Below, piece after piece: positions 8,857-15,849 of a stretch of 64,000 nucleotides of DNA (its first letter is position 1; every line of letters starts with the position of its first letter). The stretch is from Ktedonobacteria bacterium brp13 (GTDB lineage: Bacteria > Chloroflexota > Ktedonobacteria > Ktedonobacterales > Ktedonobacteraceae). Made by a program: the position numbers and the translations under genes. The DNA lies in NCBI GenBank assembly GCA_015099395.1, contig AP024096.1:4526001-4590000 (forward strand), in the 5' to 3' direction. The notes beneath the pieces are model-generated. The model worked only from the letters and a program-made list of their open reading frames with translations. It searched no databases and was not told the DNA's origin.

Positions 8857-8902
8857 AAAATGAGGCTACCTCCATTTAACGGAGGAACCCTCATTTTGTC
8901 AA
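8857..8902 (-). promoter_or_regulatory. SDR promoter with nested operator palindromes
   Basis: On the minus strand TTGACA (8897-8902), a 17-nt spacer and TTAAAT (8874-8879) form a promoter. Around the -10 element lies CCTCC-N7-GGAGG (8869-8885), and outside it AAAATGAGG (8857-8865) pairs with CCTCATTTT (8889-8897). A palindrome centred on the -10 element is typical of TetR-family repression. The regulator is not in the window. Confidence 0.7.
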
Positions 8903-9001
8903 GGGCCAATATCCAAAGACACTGTTCAAATAAGGATCAGGTGCTCTCATCCTTCTGCCCCTAAATGGCCTATCAGTGTAAAAACATCGAAAAGATACGG
9001 C

Positions 9002-9149
9002 GTACCATATAACTACTAAATTTGTGCTCGTTCAGTAGCATCAATGATGCCTGAGCCATCAGCATAAATCGCCCTTGCAAGCCATTCGGCAAACATGAGC
9101 TTTTGAGATGCGAGCGTAAACGTAGGATATAATAGTAGTTATATGGTAC
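9002..9149. repeat. 148-bp element with 16-bp perfect terminal inverted repeats
   Basis: GTACCATATAACTACT at 9002-9017 is exactly inverted at 9134-9149. No target duplication is evident and no protein is supported inside. The element ends 2 nt before the stop of the truncated SnoaL copy and about 30 nt from where that copy loses homology, which fits a MITE-like insertion or rearrangement. The 8903-9001 stretch shows nothing else. Confidence 0.5.
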
Positions 9150-9150
9150 T

Positions 9151-9366
9151 TCATTTCCTACGGTCAAAATTGCACCGATAGGCCTGACCGGGATATGCAG
9201 CATTCATGTGCATCAATGCACGCTCAAGCCCCTCACGGTTACGAGGCTCATACGTAAAATCGTAGTAGGCTGGATCAATGAGATCATCGAGCATGTCGAG
9301 GTCGCTTCCGTTCCAGACCTCCGTGATGAACCGTATAATGACATCTTTATTCGTGTTGCTAGACAT
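9151..9366 (-). pseudogene. SnoaL-like protein copy 2, truncated
   Basis: Starting from ATG 9366 (AGGAGA upstream), the first 60 or so residues match the SnoaL-like protein at 4580-4984 almost residue for residue (KDVIIRFITEVWNG, DPAYYDFTYEPRNREGLERA). After AAYPGQ the similarity stops; the frame then reads AYRCNFDRRK and ends. The C-terminal half, including the glycine-rich barrel strands, is lost, so the protein is very unlikely to fold as SnoaL. A good promoter still drives it (9450-9478). Confidence 0.8.
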
Positions 9367-9423
9367 CGTCGTCTCCTGGAGAAACAAGAAAAACTGTTCC
9401 CGTATGAGAAAAATCAGTGTATA

Positions 9424-9442
9424 TAGTCAAAGAGCTTGACTA
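9424..9442. promoter_or_regulatory. MarR operator site 2a
   Basis: TAGTCAA-AGAGC-TTGACTA, the same perfect core as site 1a. It lies just downstream of the -10 element of the leftward promoter (9450-9455), in position to block it. Confidence 0.7.
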
Positions 9443-9449
9443 CTTGCTC

Positions 9450-9478
9450 AGTATATACTCTGCCAGGAAAATAGTCAA
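9450..9478 (-). promoter_or_regulatory. Promoter of truncated SnoaL copy 2
   Basis: On the minus strand TTGACT (9473-9478), 17-nt spacer, TATACT (9450-9455). The -35 element overlaps operator 2b, and operator 2a follows the -10 element, so the promoter is bracketed by operators. Confidence 0.7.
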
Positions 9479-9490
9479 GCTCTTTGACTA
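9472..9490. promoter_or_regulatory. MarR operator site 2b
   Basis: TAGTCAA-GCTCT-TTGACTA, perfect core, extended one base on each side (ATAGTCAA/TTGACTAT). It overlaps the -35 element of the leftward promoter and lies 27 nt before the marR copy 2 start. Confidence 0.72.
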
Positions 9491-9516
9491 TATAGAAGAA
9501 CAAAGAAAAATTGAGG

Positions 9517-9984
9517 ATGGAATTCGTACCCAATTACGATCTGACGCTCCTACTTGGGCTTGGGTTTCGGACGGCGATAGACGACTTGCACAAACATCTG
9601 GCTGCACTCGGCTACGATGATGTCCGTCCTGCACACGGTTTTGCTTTCCACCGCCTCGCGCCGGATGGTGCAACTGGAAATGAGCTTGCTGAATTTTTAG
9701 ACATTACGAAACAAGCTGCCAGCGAAATGGTGGATTATCTCGAACAGCACGGTTACGTCGTGCGCTTGCCGCACCCTATTGACCGGCGCGGGAAGATCGT
9801 TACTCTTACGGATCGCGGCTGGAGCTGTATTCGAGCGACCGAAGCGATCCTGTCACAGATGGAAGCGCAGTGGGCAGCCATCATTGGAGCAAAGCGTATG
9901 GAAGAGCTAAGAGCTGACTTACGCCAGCTTATCATGGCGGCGAATGGTGGCACATTGCCACAGAAATTTCGCCCAACGTGGTAA
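9517..9984 (+). CDS. MarR-family transcriptional regulator, copy 2
   Basis: A 155-residue paralogue of the regulator at 3957-4424, colinear from first to last residue (both end in KFRPTW). The DNA-contact segment ITKQAASEMVDYLEQHGYVV and wing RRGKIVTL are conserved, so both probably bind the same TAGTCAA-N5-TTGACTA sites and could cross-regulate. The ATG at 9517 is chosen by alignment with copy 1; a TTG two codons earlier is possible. It is divergent from the truncated SnoaL copy and followed by a transposase 3'-end relic, mirroring copy 1 in inverted orientation. Confidence 0.9.
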   Translation: MEFVPNYDLTLLLGLGFRTAIDDLHKHLAALGYDDVRPAHGFAFHRLAPDGATGNELAEFLDITKQAASEMVDYLEQHGYVVRLPHPIDRRGKIVTLTDRGWSCIRATEAILSQMEAQWAAIIGAKRMEELRADLRQLIMAANGGTLPQKFRPTW

Positions 9985-10022
9985 CACTGCTACCTGCTAC
10001 TCCCGATGATTGACCAATGGTC

Positions 10023-10070
10023 CCTCGTGCTGTTATAGAGCAACTATCCCAGAGAAAAATGCGGTCCTAG
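10023..10070 (+). pseudogene. Transposase 3'-end relic (right island border)
   Basis: Reads RAVIEQLSQRKMRS and TAG, matching RALEEQLSQRKMRP at the end of the transposase at 5083-6582. Like the left relic, and unlike the longer copy, it ends in RKMRS, so the two border relics share ancestry. It is followed by seven T and then unrelated sequence, marking the right island border. Confidence 0.75.
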
Positions 10071-10129
10071 TTTTTTTAAGCTACGTATTCAATCCCTCTC
10101 TCATCCACCCACGATAGTACCATTCTATA

Positions 10130-11332
10130 CTAGCGAAATGCTGGATAGTACGGAACGTTACTTTGCTCGGGCCAGCGTTCACGCATCTTACGCGCAATCT
10201 CACGTGCGGCGGCACCGGTATGTGGCAGATAACTATATTCGTCGGTTATGTTGGCGACGACGTCCATATTCATGATGTGGCGCTGGCGATCACTGGCGGC
10301 AATCACATTGCGATCTTCGTTGAGCAGGCGTGGTAATGGGATAAAAGTGTTACGCCAGAGCATCCAATAGACGCTCGCTTCCACCAGTGCATGCGCGAAG
10401 AGGGTATCATCCATGGCTTCAAAACAGCCCTTGCTTAACTCCGCACGATAGACGTCATCCATCTGCTGGATTATTGTTTGTGGAATATCAAAGACGCACC
10501 AGCAGGTTGGGAAGCGTACATGTCCGTAGACCCCACTGAGCAGGGCATGCCCAATCTCACCGCCTTCAAAGTCGATGAGATAGCAACCGTTCTCTGTAAA
10601 GAGGCAATTATCGGGACAGGCATCGATCTGCATGAAGGTATGGAACGGTCCAGGCGTGAAGAGAGCAGTAAAGACTGTCTCTAGCTCGCTGAGTACCTGC
10701 GAACTCACCTCGACGCCGAAAAGTTCTGCGCTCTGCTGAAAGGTTGTAATGAGGAGTTGGCGCTTGCCATGAGCGGGTCCGCGCTCTTCGACAGGACCGA
10801 GCGCGGCACGCCGATGCTGGTAATCACGCGTCCACAGTGCAGTGGCTGCATGCATACTGCCCTGCTGACGAGCATATTCGATGAGCGCATGCTCTGCCGC
10901 CAGCGCATCGTTGCCCAATAGATAGGCGTCGAGTCCCTGGCCCGACCCGAGATCCTCAAGCACCAGCAAGCCATGTTCGAGATCGCCACCATAGAGGCGC
11001 GGAGCCATCGCGAAACGTACTGCCTTCAGAAATTGCAAGCTTGCCCACTCATTGAGCGTTGTATTCGCCCATGCTGGTAGCTCACTCTGCTCATCACTAT
11101 ACGGCTGCTCCCAACCACCCTTTGCCTGCTTCACAATCACACTCTGTGGTAGTGCAAGTGTCGTATCCTCATGCTGCGCTCGTACCTGAAAACGATAGAC
11201 AAGGGCACGCAGACCATTCTGGAGATTGTCTTCTTGCTCCAGGCGTAGGGGTATCCCATAGGTATCGTGTAAGATCCGCTCAGCACTCTCGATCAGCCGA
11301 GCATCCGCTGCCAGTTTCGGTTGTTGCATCAT
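10130..11332 (-). CDS. Phosphotransferase of the aminoglycoside/choline kinase-like fold
   Basis: A 400-residue protein. The phosphotransferase signature is QIDACPDNCLF (Brenner-like motif with catalytic Asp, N two residues on), followed by GCYLIDFEGGEIG, the metal-binding DFE position. An N-lobe lysine lies in SVIVKQAKGG, and LVLEDLGSG is a hinge-like segment. These are features of the APH/CotH/choline-kinase superfamily, which phosphorylates small molecules. Substrate and any resistance role cannot be inferred. The start MMQQ follows AGGAAAGG. It stands alone between the island border and the cyd operon. Confidence 0.8.
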   Translation of the reverse strand: MMQQPKLAADARLIESAERILHDTYGIPLRLEQEDNLQNGLRALVYRFQVRAQHEDTTLALPQSVIVKQAKGGWEQPYSDEQSELPAWANTTLNEWASLQFLKAVRFAMAPRLYGGDLEHGLLVLEDLGSGQGLDAYLLGNDALAAEHALIEYARQQGSMHAATALWTRDYQHRRAALGPVEERGPAHGKRQLLITTFQQSAELFGVEVSSQVLSELETVFTALFTPGPFHTFMQIDACPDNCLFTENGCYLIDFEGGEIGHALLSGVYGHVRFPTCWCVFDIPQTIIQQMDDVYRAELSKGCFEAMDDTLFAHALVEASVYWMLWRNTFIPLPRLLNEDRNVIAASDRQRHIMNMDVVANITDEYSYLPHTGAAAREIARKMRERWPEQSNVPYYPAFR

Positions 11333-11379
11333 GCGTGCGCGTCGCCTTTCCTCATGCCACAGCTCAGAGGCTTGAACTG

Positions 11380-11424
11380 CTGGCCTTCATACACTATTTC
11401 TACACATCAGTGTATGAAAGCCAG
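11380..11424. terminator. Hairpin between cydB and the phosphotransferase gene
   Basis: Arms CTGGCCTTCATACACT and AGTGTATGAAAGCCAG pair over 16 bp with one mismatch around a 13-nt loop. It follows the cydB stop on the minus strand. There is no obvious T-tract. Confidence 0.5.
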
Positions 11425-11462
11425 CATTAAAAAGCAAGGCACCGGCTACAACGCTTTAATAT

Positions 11463-12482
11463 TTAATAATAGAGCCAGGATCTTGCATCCAATCGATGCC
11501 GAAAAATCCAGTAGTTACCGATCTGGGCCGCGATAAGGAATGGGAGCAGCGGCACAATAATCCAGCTAATGAGTTGGAGGGTATAGGGGCCAGAGGCGGT
11601 CTGGGCCAATGTCAGACTCCAGCTGCTGTTCAACGTCGAGATGAGAATATGCGGGTAGAGTCCGCTACTGATTGCAACGACGGCCAACACAATTGCGACA
11701 CCACTGCAAGCAAAGGCACGACGATACAGGGCACGTCGCAACAACCAGTAGGAACAGCCTACCATGATCAATGCCAGCAGACCACTACCAGTACTCAACA
11801 GACCGCCAGTGAGATGAAAAGCCGCAGGCGCACAGAAGAAACCAACGATAGCCAGTATAACCAGCACGCCTGACACGATCGGTCCCAGCCGTAGAGCGAT
11901 CGCACGGATAGCAGGCAGAAAGGGTTGCTCCACACGTAAGGCTAAAAACAATGCACCATAGAAGAGGAAGAATGCAACCAACGCCACGCCCCAGAACAGC
12001 GCGTAGAGATTGAAGAGTCCCGCAAAACCACCGGTATGCTGCGCCTGCTGGTTCAGTGGCAGACCGCTCACAATGTTACCCAGTACCATGCCCCAACACA
12101 GGCTCACCAGCAGACTCGTAGCGCATACCAGCAGATCCCAAGCATGACGCCATGCCTGTTGTGCGCGATGATTGCGAAACTCAATAGCAGCCCCGCGTAC
12201 GACCAGTAGCGCCAGAATAGCGAGCAGTAGCGGATACAGACTACTAAACAAAGCCGCATAGAGTGTCGGAAAAGCAGCGAACAGCGCACCGATGCCACAT
12301 ACCATCCAGACCTCATTGCCCAACCAGAAAGGACCAATCGTATTCAGCAGGATACGTCGCTCGACATCATTACGACCAAGCCAGGGATAAAGCATCCCAA
12401 CACCGTAATCAAAGCCCTCCAGCACAAACAGGCCGGTAAAAAACAGCAGTACCAGTACGAACCAGAGTAGTTGCAGATCCAT
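11463..12482 (-). CDS. cydB: Cytochrome bd ubiquinol oxidase subunit II
   Basis: A 339-residue membrane protein with about nine hydrophobic segments. The N-terminal FVLEGFDYGVGMLYPWLGR and TIGPFWLGNEVWM are hallmark CydB sequences. With CydA it forms the high-affinity quinol:O2 oxidoreductase of the cytoplasmic membrane. GAGGGAG precedes the ATG at 12482. It lies 73 nt downstream of cydA on the same strand, as a two-gene operon. No cydX-like small gene or cydCD exporter was seen nearby. Confidence 0.96.
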   Translation of the reverse strand: MDLQLLWFVLVLLFFTGLFVLEGFDYGVGMLYPWLGRNDVERRILLNTIGPFWLGNEVWMVCGIGALFAAFPTLYAALFSSLYPLLLAILALLVVRGAAIEFRNHRAQQAWRHAWDLLVCATSLLVSLCWGMVLGNIVSGLPLNQQAQHTGGFAGLFNLYALFWGVALVAFFLFYGALFLALRVEQPFLPAIRAIALRLGPIVSGVLVILAIVGFFCAPAAFHLTGGLLSTGSGLLALIMVGCSYWLLRRALYRRAFACSGVAIVLAVVAISSGLYPHILISTLNSSWSLTLAQTASGPYTLQLISWIIVPLLPFLIAAQIGNYWIFRHRLDARSWLYY

Positions 12483-12555
12483 CGTGTCGCTCCCTCATTT
12501 CTTGTACGTTCTATTCAAAGCCAGCCAGCCTGATCAGCTATCAGCCAGGCCGCCG

Positions 12556-13839
12556 CTAGATAACAGCTAACGCTTCCTCCGTGCTTGTGCTATGGCTAGC
12601 GTCATCGCGCTCCACGCCACCACGTGCATATTTAATGATCAGCGCAATATCGATAACCGCCAGAATGCTATAGAGCAGAGCGAAGGTAATCAGGGAGATA
12701 AGCACCATTGTGGGGCTCATATTGGGTGTCATCCCCTGCTGTACCGTCAACAATTTGTAGATGATCCAGGGCTGGCGACCAGTCTCGCGGGTCACCCAAC
12801 CACAGATGTTGATAATGTAAGGGAGGACAACACAGGGTATCAGAAAGCCCAGGAAGTGACGCGAGCGAAACAGACGCTTGCTCAGCAGCAATACGACACA
12901 GAGCACCGCAACAATAAAGAGGAAGAGGCCTGTGAAAAACATCGTATGGTAGGTCACAACATCCAATTGAGAGGGTGGCATATAATCGCCCGGTCCAAAC
13001 TGCGCGACAAAGATAGCCTCCAGTTGCCGCATGCCTAAATCGGTCGGAGTGTTACTGCTCACCAGGCCTATACTCGCCGCCCATTTCATCGGCTGATTCG
13101 CACGTAGCCACACAATCTGCAGCCCCCCCGATAGCACAGCCATCAGGATGCCAATAAGCGCCGTAATAGCCCCCATACGTAACGAGCGCTGAAACGCCTC
13201 AATGTGCACGGCACTACCCTTTTTGCGTAGATGATAGGCGCTGATCGCCATGACAAAAAAGGCCGCCGTCACCAGACCACTACCAATCACATGGGGTAGC
13301 GAATTATAGAGGTTCGGATTCTCCAGCAAGGCCATAAAATTAGTCATATAGGCCTGACCATCATGGATTACATAACCCACTGGCGCTTGCATAAAACTGT
13401 TCGCGATAAGAATCCAGAAGACAGACATATACGCACCAAAGGCGACCAGCCAGATCGTCGTCAGATGCACTTTGCGCGGCAGAAGATCCCAGCCAAAGAT
13501 CCAGATGCCCAGAAACGTCGACTCAACAAAAAAGGCCAGGAGCGTCTCAATAGCCAGTGGCGCACCAAAGACATTACCGACAAAACGCGAGTAGTTGGAC
13601 CAGTTGGTGCCAAACTGGAACTCCTGAGCCAATCCAGAGACGACACCCAGCGCATAATTGATCAGGTAGAGTTGCCCCCAGAACATTGCCATCCGTCGAT
13701 ATGTATCCTTGCCATGCACGACGTAGAGCGTCTCCATCAACGCGATTAAAACAACCAGTCCTAATGTAAGTGGCACAAACAGGTAGTGATATATTACTGT
13801 TGTTGCGAATTGCAAACGTGATAGAACCAACGAATCCAT
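12556..13839 (-). CDS. cydA: Cytochrome bd ubiquinol oxidase subunit I
   Basis: A 427-residue, multi-helix subunit that carries the haems. His18 in VIYHYLFVPLTLG corresponds to the haem b595 ligand; FGTNWSNYSRFVGNVFGAPLAIETLLAFFVESTFLGIWIFGW holds the conserved acidic proton-channel residues; GRQPWIIYKLLTVQ is the C-terminal signature. The length fits the short Q-loop subfamily common in Gram-positive bacteria and Chloroflexota. It is first in the cydAB operon and divergent from a TetR regulator across palindromic sequence. Confidence 0.96.
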   Translation of the reverse strand: MDSLVLSRLQFATTVIYHYLFVPLTLGLVVLIALMETLYVVHGKDTYRRMAMFWGQLYLINYALGVVSGLAQEFQFGTNWSNYSRFVGNVFGAPLAIETLLAFFVESTFLGIWIFGWDLLPRKVHLTTIWLVAFGAYMSVFWILIANSFMQAPVGYVIHDGQAYMTNFMALLENPNLYNSLPHVIGSGLVTAAFFVMAISAYHLRKKGSAVHIEAFQRSLRMGAITALIGILMAVLSGGLQIVWLRANQPMKWAASIGLVSSNTPTDLGMRQLEAIFVAQFGPGDYMPPSQLDVVTYHTMFFTGLFLFIVAVLCVVLLLSKRLFRSRHFLGFLIPCVVLPYIINICGWVTRETGRQPWIIYKLLTVQQGMTPNMSPTMVLISLITFALLYSILAVIDIALIIKYARGGVERDDASHSTSTEEALAVI

Positions 13840-13861
13840 GCTGATCTCCCTCGTTGCATAT

Positions 13862-13929
13862 GTGTTACAATGATGAATGAATAGTTATCGTACTATTTAA
13901 TATTTGTTTACTATTGAATAGTGTAACAC
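13862..13929. promoter_or_regulatory. Candidate TetR operator region between cydA and the regulator
   Basis: ACTATTGAATAGT (13910-13922) is a perfect palindrome, TACTATT and AATAGT half-sites recur nearby, and GTGTTAC (13862-13868) is inverted as GTAACAC (13923-13929). The nested symmetry lies in the 146-nt divergent gap, where a TetR-type repressor would bind. Confidence 0.55.
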
Positions 13930-13985
13930 CCAATGAATAGGCTGTCAAGCACTTATTTGGTAAGAGGTAGAGGAACAGGAAGACC

Positions 13986-14654
13986 ATGACAGACATTGAG
14001 CATCCACAAAAGCGGACCTATCATTCGCCAGCACGCGAGCGACAGGCGGAGGAATCCCGTCAGCGCATCCTGCAAGCCGCCCGGGTCCATTTCTTAGAGC
14101 GAGGCTATAGTGGCACAACTATCGATGCAATCGCGAAGGAGGCTGGAGTTTCACCCAAGACGGTTACCGCTATCTTTGGTACGAAGCAGGGAATAATGGC
14201 CGAAATGCTGCAGCCATCTGCCTTTGGCGAGCGCTATCAGCAACTTTTGCGGCAGATAAGAAATGCATCTGACCCGATACAAGGCGTGCAGATTATCGCC
14301 CAGATCTGCCGGCAGATCTATGAACTTCTGACACCAGAGCTCGACCTGTTAAGAGGAGCAACAATGGTATCTCCTGAATTAATGGAGATCTCGCAGCAGA
14401 TCAATGCACGCCGCAAACATTTCCAGGGGGCAGGCGTTATGCACCTGGCGCAACAAGGCCTCTTGCGGCAAGAGCTCACAGTAACAGAGGCGATCGACGA
14501 GTTCTGGACCTTAACCGCCTATGATCTCTATCATATGCTGGTGCAGGAGTGTGGTTGGAGTCCCGATCAATATGAGGCATGGCTCATCGGCTTATTACGG
14601 CAGCGCCTGCTAAAACCACAGTCCGAGCAAGCGAGTGAGCAGCCTGACACATAA
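13986..14654 (+). CDS. TetR/AcrR-family transcriptional regulator
   Basis: A 222-residue protein with the TetR N-terminal DNA-binding domain at about residues 20-65: SRQRILQAARVHFLERGYSG, then TTIDAIAKEAGVSPKTVTAI and FGTKQGIMAEML. The rest is an all-helical ligand domain of unknown specificity. A ribosome-binding site (GGAACAGGAAG) precedes the ATG at 13986. It is divergent from cydAB and separated from it by palindromes, so it is a likely regulator of the oxidase and of itself. The signal it senses is not evident. Confidence 0.9.
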   Translation: MTDIEHPQKRTYHSPARERQAEESRQRILQAARVHFLERGYSGTTIDAIAKEAGVSPKTVTAIFGTKQGIMAEMLQPSAFGERYQQLLRQIRNASDPIQGVQIIAQICRQIYELLTPELDLLRGATMVSPELMEISQQINARRKHFQGAGVMHLAQQGLLRQELTVTEAIDEFWTLTAYDLYHMLVQECGWSPDQYEAWLIGLLRQRLLKPQSEQASEQPDT

Positions 14655-14715
14655 GCAGCGTTCCTCTTCTCACTGGTTTTTGCGAAACCTGAAAACTTGA
14701 AAACTTGAGCTCATT

Positions 14716-14745
14716 TTGACACATCCTGGTGTGTTATGCTATACT
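14716..14745 (+). promoter_or_regulatory. Promoter of the SRPBCC gene
   Basis: TTGACA (14716-14721), 18-nt spacer, TATACT (14740-14745), a near-consensus sigma-70 promoter about 155 nt upstream of the next start codon. The long leader to 14903 contains no other clear signal. Confidence 0.7.
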
Positions 14746-14902
14746 ATTAGATCCCTAACACTGCTAGGAAGAGGGCCGAAAACATCGATTGCGTGGTTAT
14801 CACTCCTATGTGTCGCCTGCCGATCACTGTTTGATCGCAGCAATGCAGATACGAGGTCATGCTTACCGCTGGTACGCATATCTCTTGAAAGGCAGCACTG
14901 CT

Positions 14903-15808
14903 ATGGCTGAACATTCGGCATCCATTATTGTAAAAGCGCCACTCCACCAGGTTTATGCGCTCTTTACGCACTTCAATGATTTTCCTAAATTTATGAGCTT
15001 TGTCAAAGAAGTGACCTATTATGATGATCAACGTAGCCACTGGGTCGTGAAAGCATTCAATGAATATGAGTGGGACGCCGTCAATGAAAACTGGAAACCA
15101 GATGAGCAGATCGGCTGGCGCTCAACACGTGGGCTCAATAACTCGGGTGTAGTCAAGTTTCATGCGCTGGGTCCCGAACGCACCAGCGTAAACGTCTACA
15201 TCCACTACTCTGTGCCATCAGGGTCGCTAGGCTCGGTCGGTGAGCGCCTGGGCATCAATGCGTACTTCGATTCCATTTTGCAAAAAGATCTTATACACTT
15301 TGCGCGCATGGTTGAAGAGGCACCGCCCGGCTCACTCGATCCAATGTCTTCACACTATCTCTTCCATGACGAGAGTGCAGTCAGCAAAGGTGAGCTCACG
15401 CAACGCCAGAAGGCCGCCATGGAGCACGATCCAATGATGAGCCCACAGGCACTCGCCGAGCGCGGAGCACAGATTAAGCGCGAGGAAGAGCAGCGTCGCC
15501 AGCGTACAAGCGAGCAAGCGGCAGCGTTACGTAGCAAAAAAGAACGCGAAGCACAGATTCGTCAGGAACAACAGGCTAACGTGCTACGTGATGCCGAGGT
15601 TATGCGGCGTGAACAGAGCGTACGCGCAGAAGCACAACGCATAGCGGATAGTATCCCACTAGACCCACGCCTGTCCTATGCCGCCAAGGCCCGTGGTCTT
15701 GGCGATAAAGATGGCAAGCGCTCACGCTATCCTAACCTTACGCAGGACCCAATGACCTCACGTAAAATCGTCAGAACAGAAGCAGCGCCACCACCCGCTC
15801 GCACGTAA
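14903..15808 (+). CDS. SRPBCC/cyclase-dehydrase protein with a charged coiled-coil tail
   Basis: A 301-residue protein. Residues 1-150 (MAEHSASIIVKAPLHQVYAL, NDFPKFMSFVKEVTYYDDQ, EWDAVNENWKPDEQIGWRS) match the START-like polyketide-cyclase/coenzyme-Q-binding fold, which holds hydrophobic ligands. Residues about 185-260 are extremely rich in E, K, R and Q (for example KREEEQRRQRTSEQAAALRS) and should form a coiled coil; the tail is basic and Pro-rich. This combination is unusual. GAAAGG before the ATG at 14903 supports this start. It is monocistronic, converging on the histidine kinase gene with a GC hairpin between. Confidence 0.75.
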   Translation: MAEHSASIIVKAPLHQVYALFTHFNDFPKFMSFVKEVTYYDDQRSHWVVKAFNEYEWDAVNENWKPDEQIGWRSTRGLNNSGVVKFHALGPERTSVNVYIHYSVPSGSLGSVGERLGINAYFDSILQKDLIHFARMVEEAPPGSLDPMSSHYLFHDESAVSKGELTQRQKAAMEHDPMMSPQALAERGAQIKREEEQRRQRTSEQAAALRSKKEREAQIRQEQQANVLRDAEVMRREQSVRAEAQRIADSIPLDPRLSYAAKARGLGDKDGKRSRYPNLTQDPMTSRKIVRTEAAPPPART

Positions 15809-15820
15809 ACACGTAAACAG

Positions 15821-15840
15821 GGGAGGGCCAGTGCCCTCCC
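15821..15840. terminator. GC hairpin between convergent genes
   Basis: GGGAGGGC-CAGT-GCCCTCCC: 8 perfect pairs with a 4-nt loop, between the SRPBCC stop (15808) and the kinase stop (15850). It could serve both strands. It has no T-tract. Confidence 0.55.
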
Positions 15841-15849
15841 ACCCATCCT

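Noticed and set aside
8973..9203. A 76-codon minus-strand frame over the 148-bp element
   Set aside because: It runs across the inverted-repeat element and the truncated SnoaL end, with no recognisable family and no ribosome-binding site.
9151..9366. Truncated SnoaL copy as a functional short protein
   Set aside because: It lacks the C-terminal half of the barrel and ends in unrelated residues just before an inverted-repeat element.
10071..10130. attR copy of the tRNA-Arg 3' end
   Set aside because: No stretch like GCAGGTTCAAATCCTGC was found at the right island border, so tRNA-directed integrase insertion is not supported; no integrase gene is present either.
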